Positions 31,901-36,392 of a stretch of DNA of 64,000 nt are shown in pieces; position 1 is the first letter of the stretch; the number at the start of each line of letters is the position of its first letter. Under the pieces are notes generated by a model. It made no database searches and was not told where the DNA came from. It was given only the letters and a program-made list of their open reading frames with translations. Origin of the DNA: Haliclystus octoradiatus (lineage: Eukaryota > Cnidaria > Staurozoa > Stauromedusae > Haliclystidae); the NCBI GenBank assembly GCA_916610825.1, contig OU744447.1, positions 36,635,024 through 36,699,023 on the forward strand. The letters are read 5' to 3'. Both the position numbers and the translations under genes were made by a program.

Positions 31901-34708
31901 AATCAAATCATGACTATGTCTATATAAATAGAGAAGTCAAAGATACACATTTTGTTACTGTAACTTCACACTTTGGACAACCACCAGACAATTAAAAATA
32001 ATAGAATGAAATAAAACAACCATATATATATCCATATATATTTAACTCTATATTATGCTCTGTCCTAAAAAACATTGAGCACTTTCATATAAATGTGTGT
32101 ATAAGAGTTCACACTCATACAATTAATTTTTTTAATTAATTATTATTATATTTATATATAGTGATTACTTGATTGTTGATCTAATCGCAGTGTTATAGTG
32201 TTCAATGTCAGTAAATGACAGAACAGTAGATAAATAAACAAATAGAGTCAATGACTACACATTTTTTCTGTTACTCGGAGTTTCACACTTTGTGCGATCT
32301 TCAGACATATATATATATATGTATTTTATTTCAAAGATAAATGTTTTCCCAGAAAAATGAAAGTAATGTATGTTTTCAGAATACTGAGTAAAGTTGAGAA
32401 AGGGATGTGAGCTCTCTCCCAAACAGTTCAAAGCTGCTCTTGATTTCAGGGGGTCAATAAGGGCTGGCAGCAACTTTGACTTTCATAAACTGTTGTTCTT
32501 TTTACCAAATCAAAAGTCTGTAGAAATGAGGGAGTTATTTTTGACAGTTTGTGAACTTAACAGCTCATGGACTGTATCTACGAACTCATGGACTGTAGAA
32601 TGAACAATTAATTGCATACACAATTTTGGAGATGTCCATGAACTATTCAAAACTCATCACTACTCACGCGCAGGATTCAAATAATTCAGGAACAAATATT
32701 CCATGAACTCAGATATTACAGACCATTTATTGAAAAATTTCATGAATTGTCTGTGAACTATGCAATGATCCATTGCCAATCAATATAATTCACAACTTCC
32801 TAAGAAATAATCAATCAAGTTTGAATAATGTAATTGGCATGCTTTGATACAATAATAAATCTATTGAATTAAAGAACATTGCTCCCTTACTGAAATTTAA
32901 ATTGAATCAGTTATTTTAAATAAATATATTTGATTTCAATCTGAGGTAGAATCTGATAACCAAGCAAGTTTATCAACGTATGTTAAATTGAAAATGTTAG
33001 CATGAAAAACTTGCTTTCATTCCCATATTCAACTTTTGTTATCGTCTGAATCATCAAGTAGTAATAAAACTGTTCCAGCAACAATCAAAAACATCAAGCA
33101 ATAACTTGAACAACTAGTTTGTTTACTGAGTAAAAAAACACCAAGAATATTACTACAATATGACCAGAACATTAATATTTTAGATTTAGAAGAGAAAGAG
33201 AATTGCCGTCTAAGTTTTAAGTTTTCGATCTCACCATTTTGTAAAAGTTAGCAGCAATCAAAAGACCTTGGAAGTCAACAAGCAAAGACATTGATAACTT
33301 GCCCATGCGCGCTTGATGTACGCAGCTTTAGTCAAGTTAACCCACAGGCTAAAGTTACGGCAACCGTTGTTTTAGTCACGTCTTTTATTTAAATATATGA
33401 ATGGCAAAGAATAACATATTTCAGATCTTTCTAAACCACTGTGAAGAATTTAGATGCAGAGCAATGAGGTGACGTTTTAGCTTTGAAATTTGTTAGACAA
33501 TATATTATTTAATTTATTGGAAGGGAATAATTTAAGAGTGGTATTTCTTAAAGGTTTACATGAAGGGAAGTTGAAGTTATTGTTAATAATTATTGAAATA
33601 CTGTGGAGAAAATAGTAATTGAAGGAATTTCAGAAATTCAAATGTTTCTATTTTATTCACTAACTCTGGTGAGTCAATGGATATTCATTGGATTCAATGG
33701 ATAGTCAGTCGATGGAAATTGCTTGGATTTTTGTACTTATTAATGCAAAAAACCAAACAAATATCCAAGATTATAATTCACTTACAATCGTAAAAAGAAA
33801 TATATTGATTTACTTAAAGAAAAAAAAATATTGTCTACTACTTTCAAAGTTGCATAATTGTAAACGTTGGTTTGAGGGAGGTCTCTCGTTGTTGGATCCC
33901 AGGTTTCTCAATTGAAAGAAGCTTAACAATGAACCAAACCCACGAAAAAAGATTATCCTCTAATACTTAACACAAACACTAAAACACGCTTTAGAATTAT
34001 ATCTGTCCAATCATCTCAAACAGCCCAATTATAACATGCTGTAGTAATATTCATGCTTTCTATTGATGTATTCGGTCAAGAACAATAACGAATATTTCAT
34101 AAAGAGTTCATGAACTTATTCATTAATGTTCATGATCTATTTATGGACCCAGTTCATGAACTTATTCATGAATCCAGTTCATGAACTTAATCATGAACCA
34201 AGTTCAAGAACTGAGATACGACAGAAATTATTGAAAAGTTCACGAACTGAGTTCATGAACTTTTGCGCCATTTTATGCTCATGGGACTGTTCATGAAGTT
34301 TCGCAGGGGCTACGCTGTCTGAATGATGATATATGAGGATTTTGAACTTTGTGGTATTAGATGTCTCTGTTTTCTTATGTTTTCTGAAATTAAATAAAAG
34401 TGAAGAAAACACAAGGAAAAGTACTACAAACGCTTCCACAGGAAACATCACAAAAATAAAGAAAAAGTTAGTAACTTCCATAAAAATAAAGATAAGCACT
34501 TATTTTTATTACATGCCATTAGTATTTAAAATTTGAAATTAATAATGTTTACTCTACTTTACTCTCAAGCATATGTAGCACTTACCAATTAGGTAAACAA
34601 ATCCTTTTCACTGCATATTCAACATCAACTACTTTATGTCTTGCTCGAAAGATAACTCCAAAACCACCTTTGTCAAGTCTTTGTATTTGATCAAATTCTG
34701 AATTGAGT
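1925..34708 (-). CDS. EIF2AK3-like: PERK-like eIF2-alpha kinase, seven catalytic-domain exons, partial
   Basis: Minus-strand join of 34708-34586, 29797-29684, 26486-26395, 23100-23011, 21839-21783, 11642-11506 and 1981-1925: 670 nt, about 223 residues, no stop, every junction GT-AG and phase-matched (2,2,1,1,1,0,0). In order: P-loop strand ending GGFG, VAIK-type lysine in YAVKR, an LPN motif as in PERK, an alpha-C helix with QEAKTLAKL, an acidic Ser-rich insert of about 80 residues (exons 3-5), hinge QMELC, LKDWL, then the HRDLK catalytic loop. Family knowledge: these kinases phosphorylate eIF2-alpha to slow translation in stress; PERK is an ER-membrane protein with a luminal sensor. LPN plus LKDWL favours PERK over PKR, HRI or GCN2, but the sensor domain is not seen, so subtype is inferred. 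Upstream exons and the DFG/C-lobe exons are missing here. The first glycine of the P-loop is Asp. Confidence 0.85.
1982..3333. other. Kinase intron, no clear feature
   Basis: AT-rich intron between exons f and g. Plus-strand frames at 2733-2942 and 2952-3179 look mildly codon-like (the second has several cysteines, including CHQC) but do not join, and I recognise no family. They may be a decayed gene or transposon piece. Confidence 0.4.
3334..3647 (+). repeat. Left inverted arm
   Basis: Inverted copy of 10037-10353. Contains no protein; the small open frame at 3530-3754 is only part of this repeat. Confidence 0.8.
3648..4842. other. Low-complexity interior with T, G and C tracts
   Basis: AT-rich filler. 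A T run followed by a G run lies at about 4230-4252, and about 20 consecutive C at 4320-4341. No gene seen. Confidence 0.5.
4843..5058. repeat. GGCCCATCGTTGCCATAG minisatellite, six copies
   Basis: Six copies of an 18-bp core GGCCCATYGTTGCCATAG, spaced 36-50 bp by A/T-rich spacers ending in TTTACCACGT or a variant. Open frames across it come from the repeat. Confidence 0.85.
5059..5624. other. AT-rich stretch, nothing recognised
   Basis: Interior of the 3.3-10.35 kb element. No codon-like frame or repeat structure noticed. Confidence 0.4.
5625..5785. repeat. Truncated end of the TATGAAGTGCC foldback family
   Basis: Tandem motifs of the type acaagtaRCGcGATTTCac, ending in GGCACTTCATA at 5785, as at the right ends of the elements at 37745 and 53440. 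Only one end is present. Confidence 0.6.
6064..8320 (-). pseudogene. LINE ORF2 remnant: endonuclease C-end and reverse transcriptase
   Basis: The endonuclease end is visible as FYGPNKIDYLL and the SDHLGL motif near 8190. Then a linker to 7721, RT start at 7525-7289 (PNWKAPF, TPDQHRP), the main RT block 7196-6265 with DLSKAFDSLQH, GVPQGSILGPLLF and FADDT (active site with Phe in place of Tyr), and a C-terminal thumb continuing in another frame to 6064 (TLPRVYTDRGKRTFSFRGA). At least four frameshifts or stops. The N-terminal two thirds of the endonuclease are absent, so it cannot be active. Confidence 0.8.
8320..9246 (-). pseudogene. LINE ORF1 (PHD-like zinc finger, coiled coil, RNA-binding C-part), frameshifted
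   Basis: ATG at 9246. A Cys/His cluster of PHD type lies at about residues 52-110 (CSNCAREV, CHDCKQAIHLDC, CKMC). Next comes a helical coiled-coil-like stretch (QKLDQLMKLTMK), then NVIFRGL typical of the RRM-like part of CR1/L2 ORF1. The frame stops at 8578 and continues in another frame to about 8320 (LGNETGG, RPLLVKL, then RNEDIQIP), as expected for the ORF1 C-terminal domain. Role in live elements: RNA-binding nucleic-acid chaperone. Confidence 0.7.
9481..9720. repeat. Copy of an interspersed repeat shared with 34.74-34.87 kb
   Basis: Shares CATCTAGAACATTCTAGA, ATAGGAGAACCTACAT, ATCTAGCAGNTTCT and AAACACTATAAATA, in the same order, with 34770-34868. Probably a MITE end. Confidence 0.55.
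9721..10036. other. Interior AT-rich sequence
   Basis: (TTA)n-like stretch near 9710-9765; otherwise nothing seen. Confidence 0.35.
10037..10353 (-). repeat. Right inverted arm
   Basis: Inverted copy of 3334-3647, with a few substitutions and one- or two-base length changes in homopolymers. Confidence 0.8.
10354..10924. other. Intronic sequence, nothing recognised
   Basis: AT-rich; no coding-like exon or repeat noticed. It leads into the hammerhead-like hairpin through the shared motif GACTACACATTT. Confidence 0.4.
10925..10967 (-). ncRNA. Hammerhead-ribozyme-like motif
   Basis: On the minus strand: UCUGU, CUGAAGA (the CUGANGA core), a stem II of CGC/GCG around AUAAA, GAAA, a very short stem III (CUCUGAG), UA, ACAGA. 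UCUGU and ACAGA pair as stem I. Short stem III is typical of hammerheads in Penelope-like elements and retrozymes. A diverged inverted copy with damaged core follows at 10961-11007, making a large hairpin. Cleavage is not shown; the closing U-U of stem II is a weak point. Confidence 0.5.
10925..11007. repeat. Imperfect hairpin around the hammerhead motif
   Basis: GTTACTCAGAGTTTCACGC at the left pairs with GCGTGACATTCTGAGTAAC at the right, with a centre near 10964. Confidence 0.7.
11113..11141. repeat. (TA)n microsatellite
   Basis: Alternating TA run, followed by more AT-rich intron to exon f. Confidence 0.8.
11506..11642 (-). CDS. EIF2AK3-like: Kinase exon f: hinge and alpha-D/E region
   Basis: 137 nt, acceptor CCTTTAAAAG, donor GTATGT. 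It encodes ARYVHLFIQMELCEGTLKDW followed by a basic stretch and AFAVFME. FIQMELC is the beta-5/hinge signature of eIF2-alpha kinases, and LKDWL matches the PERK pattern after the hinge. Ends in phase 0. Confidence 0.85.
11774..11811. repeat. (ATAGAT)n microsatellite
   Basis: About five to six tandem copies of a GATATA hexamer. Confidence 0.8.
11921..12160 (-). CDS. Unknown codon-like open frame, 79 codons
   Basis: Opens MLEQVQKRIDILNNVMVINN and ends HLGIVM then TAG. Composition and heptad-like start look more protein-like than the surrounding intron, but no family is recognised. It is not in frame with kinase exons e or f and carries its own stop. It could be a decayed gene or transposon fragment. 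Confidence 0.25.
   Translation of the reverse strand: MLEQVQKRIDILNNVMVINNKIQKGMLKKPLGYTHMDSKFGIRGFFDPNLKRYQEFLLRALQRYSLCHMNGPAHLGIVM
12260..12680. mobile_element. TTAA-type MITE copy, left part, split by a foldback insertion
   Basis: Matches 28595-28905 along its length: GGTTCTTGTTT, TTCAACATATCAATCGAA, ATCACATAGTAAACAA, TCAAAGCTTTGTTT, GTTGGTTGAGCG. It breaks at TTTCCCGGTC, and the remaining end (GGTCAGTATTCTCCCTTTAA) is found at 16183-16202, after the foldback element. Confidence 0.7.
12681..13810 (+). repeat. Left arm of foldback
   Basis: Pairs with the right arm along AGCAGACGTAAAACGAAGG, CTTATCTAAGTTT, GACGTCATTTGATA and GCTCAATATTTATTTC. Confidence 0.75.
13467..14080. repeat. Tandem repeat of about 185 bp inside left arm
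   Basis: Repeated landmarks: GACATGTATCGA at about 13509, 13671 and 13865; GATTAGATATCATTAGA at 13836 and 14028; GCATTTGGG at 13756 and 13949. Confidence 0.7.
14235..14410. mobile_element. Short TA-flanked MITE, Tc1/mariner-pogo type
   Basis: Ends CAGTGAAACCTGAATATAACGG and the inverted form CCGTTATAACAGGTTTGACTG, flanked by TA on both sides. The CAGT..AAACCTG terminus and TA duplication are usual for pogo/Tigger-derived MITEs. A related single end lies at 18506-18575. Confidence 0.65.
15060..16175 (-). repeat. Right arm of foldback
   Basis: Inverted copy of the left arm, over 85 percent similar by eye, with the same landmark strings in reverse complement. Confidence 0.75.
16183..16202. mobile_element. 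Other end of the split TTAA MITE
   Basis: GGTCAGTATTCTCCCTTTAA, the same terminus as 28903-28922. It completes the copy interrupted by the foldback. Confidence 0.65.
16203..18883. other. Intronic sequence with one MITE end
   Basis: Long AT-rich stretch between kinase exons e and f. The only structure noticed is a pogo-type MITE end at about 18506-18575 (CACCTGTCTTATGCGG and CGACAGGTTTGACTGTA). No exon of the kinase was recognised. Confidence 0.45.
18884..19043 (+). repeat. Left Penelope terminal repeat
   Basis: Begins CCAACATTAAACGTTCAGGG and ends CTCAAGGGG. Nearly identical to 21511-21673; it includes the codons for the ORF end (KVFK then TAA). Confidence 0.85.
19144..21564 (+). CDS. Penelope-type reverse transcriptase with GIY-YIG endonuclease
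   Basis: The frame is open for 806 codons from 19144; the first ATG is only at 19378 (codon 79), while conserved-looking sequence (LRLCLNFGVTP) precedes it, so a spliced or upstream start is likely. RT blocks: ITKPAKGNGIVIM (about 257-269), LYGLPKTHK (about 338-346), SFDVSALFTNVP (about 406-417), DGVAMGSPLGPLLAN (about 472-486) and the active-site box at 508-512. A C-terminal Cys-rich GIY-YIG region (about 710-740: YHFKCGLC, YVGYT, YERIDEH) gives the endonuclease used for target nicking. Oddity: the active-site YVDD reads YVND (codon AAT at 20674-20676), which should remove a metal-binding Asp. The rest is intact, so the copy is recent but probably dead. Confidence 0.9.
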   Translation: MLLFCTKIITKKILINIIKRNNQLLHFRRLEKCSNHLVSCETGLEYLRLCLNFGVTPTFARVESVKSKKWKDSTESYQMNIIKEEIKVRTRELKKFQLEVNGLFVDIKEKFITIMYLSILKALSIMRERKYQSLTRKHGKKLNRLINNTTDVDQHINNLSDYSLNCFEKLVLSRGLDFSLPRRSTRRDEIDTKAEFEKAYFRAERYLPSDEKDITASTLKSIALIYCRLQGQKPPKSLLRAISSLKHNKNIVITKPAKGNGIVIMNKEHYNRLLMEASIDKRDKFTFVDPNKKRKRRPAKHPHPLLYKERMVNKCLKKILPEEIATKLCPKGSRLAHLYGLPKTHKTNLQMRPVLSAVGSYNFLLAKWLDDKLKPLAINSFTILDILNFSEEIRNVKFRKGSIMVSFDVSALFTNVPLLETIEILVTDACSNNWFNEKYSLNLTPDDLRDLLLISTKDQLFQFDGELYEQSDGVAMGSPLGPLLANVFMSNIEKNLSESNKLPEFYWRYVNDTLAIVNNRKEAENLLSIMNAAHSSINFTIELEENKNLPFLGIKMTNTGTEISTSVHRKTTNKGLLLHYQSHVDQRYKTGILKTMLHRAHRLCSSEADFIIECKVLFNIFSKLKYPPRVFNSILNKMLSNDFNSPVLPDDNLKYVSIVLPFKEQQSCDETRKELYRLNCKISVKFNAIFESKKLNDDLRTREEKPDLLTQQCVIYHFKCGLCEADYVGYTCRHLYERIDEHNKSNLGTHVRQEHGISTDQFEKHFRIIKKCKNKFDCLVNEMLAIQELKPTLNVQGDSIRAKVFK
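21511..21673 (+). repeat. Right Penelope terminal repeat
   Basis: Direct copy of 18884-19043. It overlaps the last 18 codons of the ORF. Confidence 0.85.
21783..21839 (-). CDS. EIF2AK3-like: Kinase exon e: insert, part 3
   Basis: 57 nt, acceptor AATTTACAG, donor GTGAGT. It encodes GINLSDNPSQSIDDSLTN. Small, and supported mainly by splice signals and phase. Skipping it would also keep frame, because both ends are phase 1. Confidence 0.6.
21847..22056 (-). other. Open frame next to kinase exon e, possible alternative exon
   Basis: A codon-like Ser/Asp/Pro-rich frame (ARSIDDKNSAYDYPPSPEEA) ending in TAA 7 nt before the exon e acceptor. Its frame does not fit the phase of exon d, so it is not in the main join. 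It could be an alternative first or last exon, retained sequence or chance. Confidence 0.25.
22057..23010. other. Kinase intron d-e
   Basis: AT-rich. A pogo-like MITE end (TACAGTCAAACCTTACC) lies near 22213. Nothing else recognised. Confidence 0.4.
23011..23100 (-). CDS. EIF2AK3-like: Kinase exon d: insert, part 2
   Basis: 90 nt, acceptor TTTTTTACAG, donor GTATGT. It encodes an insert segment with DHEDSVEFLCQSK and NECIGEIERDV. No known motif, but it is open, has good splice sites, and is in phase with exons c and e. Confidence 0.7.
23205..23528. repeat. 15-bp minisatellite, about 21 copies
   Basis: Unit GCTTAATTTGGGTTG, with G/T variants at one or two positions (TTGGG, TTGTG, TTGCG). Lies 100 bp beyond the exon d acceptor, in the intron. 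Confidence 0.95.
23706..23858. mobile_element. Small hairpin MITE
   Basis: Inverted ends: ACTCCTGATTTCTACGG and TTTACGTTTTTGGAATTTT on the left, AAAATTCCAAAAACGTAAAC and CCGTAGAAGTCAGGA on the right, with a loop of about 40 bp. Confidence 0.65.
24021..24095. repeat. 70-bp hairpin, also at 62608-62671
   Basis: TAGCCTCATTCCATCACAGC pairs with GCTGCGATGGAATGAGGCTA. A related half (AAATGAGGGCCGTGATGGAG) occurs near 62634. Confidence 0.7.
24340..25199. mobile_element. Non-autonomous DNA transposon with long inverted ends
   Basis: Left AAGGGCCATTTACACTGCAG then GCACGGTACTCGTCAATTAA; right is the inverse (TTAATTGACGAGTACCGTGC then GGTGTAAATGGACCTT). Internal CGGCCCG-containing strings are also inverted (24492-24535 versus 25035-25125). 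No transposase. Confidence 0.7.
25200..26394. other. Kinase intron c-d, nothing recognised
   Basis: AT-rich; open frames at 25505-25865 on the minus strand are short and unlike known proteins. Confidence 0.4.
26395..26486 (-). CDS. EIF2AK3-like: Kinase exon c: acidic Ser-rich insert, part 1
   Basis: 92 nt, acceptor TTTTTGATAG, donor GTTAGT. It encodes a low-complexity Ser/Glu/Lys stretch (for example SSEDSSEEVVSSSES). Kinase inserts between beta-4 and beta-5 are typical of PERK, HRI and GCN2. It enters in phase 2 and leaves in phase 1, which fits both neighbours. Confidence 0.75.
26487..28021. other. Kinase intron b-c, with an A-rich AATCAAATCAAAT tract
   Basis: 27760-27990 is low-complexity (AAATCAAATCAA-type, A-rich). 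The rest is ordinary AT-rich sequence. Confidence 0.5.
28020..28085 (-). tRNA. tRNA-like sequence, probably tRNA pseudogene or SINE head
   Basis: On the minus strand, TGGTCTAGTGGTGGAGCG resembles an A box and GGCTCAATCCC fits the B box. Between them GCGTC/GGCGT can form a 5-bp stem with the 7-nt loop TGCATAA (would-be anticodon CAT). A T run lies about 20 nt beyond. The T-stem pairs poorly and the base before the anticodon is G, not T, so I do not call a working tRNA. Confidence 0.35.
28162..28918. mobile_element. TTAA-flanked MITE
   Basis: Starts AGGGAGAATACTGACCGGGG and ends CCCCGGTCAATATTCTCCCT, with TTAA at 28158-28161 and 28919-28922. TTAA duplication is the mark of Kolobok or piggyBac type transposases; the AGGG end points to Kolobok. 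No coding capacity. A second, interrupted copy is at 12260-16202. Confidence 0.75.
28923..29683. other. Kinase intron, nothing recognised
   Basis: AT-rich; no repeat structure noticed. Confidence 0.4.
29684..29797 (-). CDS. EIF2AK3-like: Kinase exon b: alpha-C helix to beta-4/5
   Basis: 114 nt, acceptor AAATAG, donor GTAACT. It encodes AKEKVIQEAKTLAKLRH (the Glu of QEAK is the alpha-C glutamate expected to pair with the lysine) and then HIVSYYSSWIEE, matching the eIF2AK pattern of a hydrophobic run followed by a tryptophan. Phase 2 on both sides. Confidence 0.85.
29798..30289. other. Kinase intron, nothing recognised
   Basis: AT-rich sequence between exon b and the TTCATGAA-rich element. 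Confidence 0.4.
30549..30657 (+). repeat. Left inverted terminal repeat of the gypsy-fragment element
   Basis: 109 bp, inverted copy at 31330-31438. Ends within TTATGGGTTCAAAGAA. Confidence 0.85.
30626..31329 (+). pseudogene. Ty3/gypsy protease and start of reverse transcriptase
   Basis: The frame from the left repeat runs into an aspartic protease: FKIDTGADVTVIS at about 30755-30790 (catalytic Asp-Thr-Gly) and SPGGEVKCIGKF. Then a linker with DEFASVFD. It stops at 31133 (CGATAA). Another frame continues with KVKTELQRMQKHGIIRQV, DWCASMVPVVKKNGAIRICV and DFKKLN, the RT fingers region, until the right repeat. The RT catalytic YxDD, RNase H and integrase are missing. Non-functional on its own. 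Confidence 0.8.
31330..31438 (-). repeat. Right inverted terminal repeat of the gypsy-fragment element
   Basis: Inverse of 30549-30657. Confidence 0.85.
32272..32312 (-). ncRNA. Second hammerhead-like motif
   Basis: On the minus strand: UGU, CUGAAGA, a GCAC/GUGU-type stem II, GAAA, CUCCGAG, UA, ACA. It is shared with 10925-10967 including the flank GACTACACATTT. The flanking (TA)n shortens stem I to three pairs. It lies in the loop of the TTCATGAA foldback. Confidence 0.4.
32771..34585. other. Kinase intron a-b, with another GTTCATGAAC cluster
   Basis: 34085-34310 has about seven copies of GTTCATGAAC or TTCATGAA variants, related to the 30.3-32.8 kb element. The rest is plain AT-rich sequence. 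Confidence 0.45.
34586..34708 (-). CDS. EIF2AK3-like: Kinase exon a: glycine-rich loop and catalytic lysine
   Basis: 123 nt between a TTTGTTATAG acceptor and a GTAAGT-type donor. It encodes EFDQIQRLDKGGFG, then a second strand with YAVKRI (ATP-anchoring Lys) and ends in LPN. It begins with the last base of a split codon. The normal GxGxxG reads DxGGFG, so the first glycine is replaced by Asp. Confidence 0.85.
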
Positions 34709-34736
34709 CTATAACAAAACTCACACGTAACTAAGG

Positions 34737-35195
34737 AGGTTCAGTGCACATCTAGAAACCTTCCTGGATCATCTAGAACATTCTAGATATAGGAGAACCT
34801 ACATACCTCTTAATGACAATGCATCATCTAGCAGATTCTGGCATTTACGTTTAAACACTATAAATATAACAGATGTAGAATTCTTATCCAGACCATTTGA
34901 TGAGAACTATGTATTCATTTATTTATTAGATAAGGTTGAAGAAACAAGACTAATAACGTATGTTGATTTGATTTCTACATTTCTTCTTATATTAATAATA
35001 ATAATAATAATCCAAAGCTGATATGTTCGTAGTAAGTAGTAAGTTGTACATTAAGTTCTCATAGTTTTAATTGAGTTGTCATACTGTATATAGTGTCCAA
35101 CATGAATGCTAGAATCTGCTATAGCATGCATTGTCAATATGAGTCATGTAGGTTCCAGAATGCTGTAGATGCTCAGGAAGTTTCCTACACACATC
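34737..35195. mobile_element. MITE-like element upstream of kinase exon a
   Basis: Left part CATCTAGAACATTCTAGA, AGGAGAACCTACAT, CTAGCAGATTCTGGCATT; right part inverted: GAATGCTAGAATCTGCTA, ATGTAGGTTCCAGAATGC, GGAAGTTTCCTAC. A copy of the left part is at 9481-9720. A (TAA)n tract lies at 34991-35010. Confidence 0.55.
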
Positions 35196-36392
35196 ACCTA
35201 GCAATAACGGATTAGAAAAAATGCTAGTCAGTACACAAGCCCGCAAAATATCAAATAAACAGAATTCTCTTTAACAAAATGAGGACTTGCTGGAAGTCTA
35301 CCCTACTAATAATTTGTGATAATTCTAGAAAGCCAACGTAACTAATATTCTGATGAGTTACAGTCCATTTTCTTGCAATACTACTAATGTGTTTTACTCT
35401 GCCCAAATGGTCCGCTGACGGAATGTAGCCGTCCACATGCTGTGCGAGGGAACAAAATCCTTGATCATGTGTTTGAACAGAGCTACTACATTCTCACAAA
35501 ATGTATCACTGTTGTTTGACCAAAACTATTAAAAATGGGGGATTAATGATTCGATCAGAGTATCGCGAAATCCTCGCTGTTAGTTCTTCGTAAAATACAA
35601 CTTTTCTGCAACATATGTAGCCTACATATAAGACTTCTACATTCCATAAATACACTTTCTAAGTCATGCATGCTTGGTATTTTATTTAAATAAGCAAAGA
35701 TTAGTTTGGTTTCAATGATTCAAAACATCGCAAATCATGACATTTTTTCATTCCAAATTTCATAGTCAATGTACGTAATTTTTCCCTGTAGCAAAACAAT
35801 ATTAAGATGTTTCCAAATCATACTGCATATTCATCTCCAGTTTAGCTTCGCTTGTTTTGTTTTCATTGTAGTTTATCAAATGCTTTTAAACCATGTTTCA
35901 AAATCCATAAAACATTTCAGTTCTAATTTTACGGTCATCCACAGCAATCAAAGTTGGTGCAGCTTCTCTTTAAATAAAGCTTCATCACTTCAAAATCGAT
36001 AGAAAATCTTTTCCACACATTGAATAACAATCCTCCAAATACCAAATATTGGACATTTCAACTAAATAGGTAGTTTAAAGTATGTTTCATGAGATCAAAT
36101 CAGCACAACGTTCTTGTACAACAGCAAGGCGCGAAAGGACGTTTGCTCGAAATAGCGGAAAGAGTCCCCAACTGGGTCACGTGATCAGAAAATTGAAGAA
36201 TTAGCCGATTTGGTCTTGAAAACTATTGAAAATAACAGGGTTTGAGAATCTGTTTGCCAAATTCTCAAAAAGTCAGCTACAATTTTCGCCGGATAAAATA
36301 GGTAATGTAGACAGTGTCGCATTCCTGAAGGCTCTCGTACCACTCCTCAATTTTTTAGAGGAGTGGCTCTTATCGCTGAGAGCAATTATTTT
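35196..36392. other. No recognised gene
   Basis: An open frame at 35251-35436 (minus) and, overlapping it, a plus-strand phrase RGNKILDHVF at about 35440-35470 reminiscent of LINE endonuclease ends. Too weak to call. Confidence 0.3.

Larger units (their letters stand above)
30290..32770. mobile_element. TTCATGAA-rich foldback element
   Basis: Imperfect inverted repeat: 30520-30548 plus 31444-31610 pair with 32545-32717. Examples: AATATCTGAGTTCATGG with CCATGAACTCAGATATT; GAATAGTTCATGGAC with GTCCATGAACTATTC. Both arms are full of the palindrome GTTCATGAAC and variants. The left arm is split by the 890-bp element at 30549-31438; the right arm keeps the uninterrupted version of the same site. 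Confidence 0.6.

Noticed and set aside
35251-35436. Minus-strand frame as an upstream kinase exon
   Set aside because: No kinase or sensor-domain motif, no matching splice phase. The opposite strand has a weak LINE endonuclease-like phrase.
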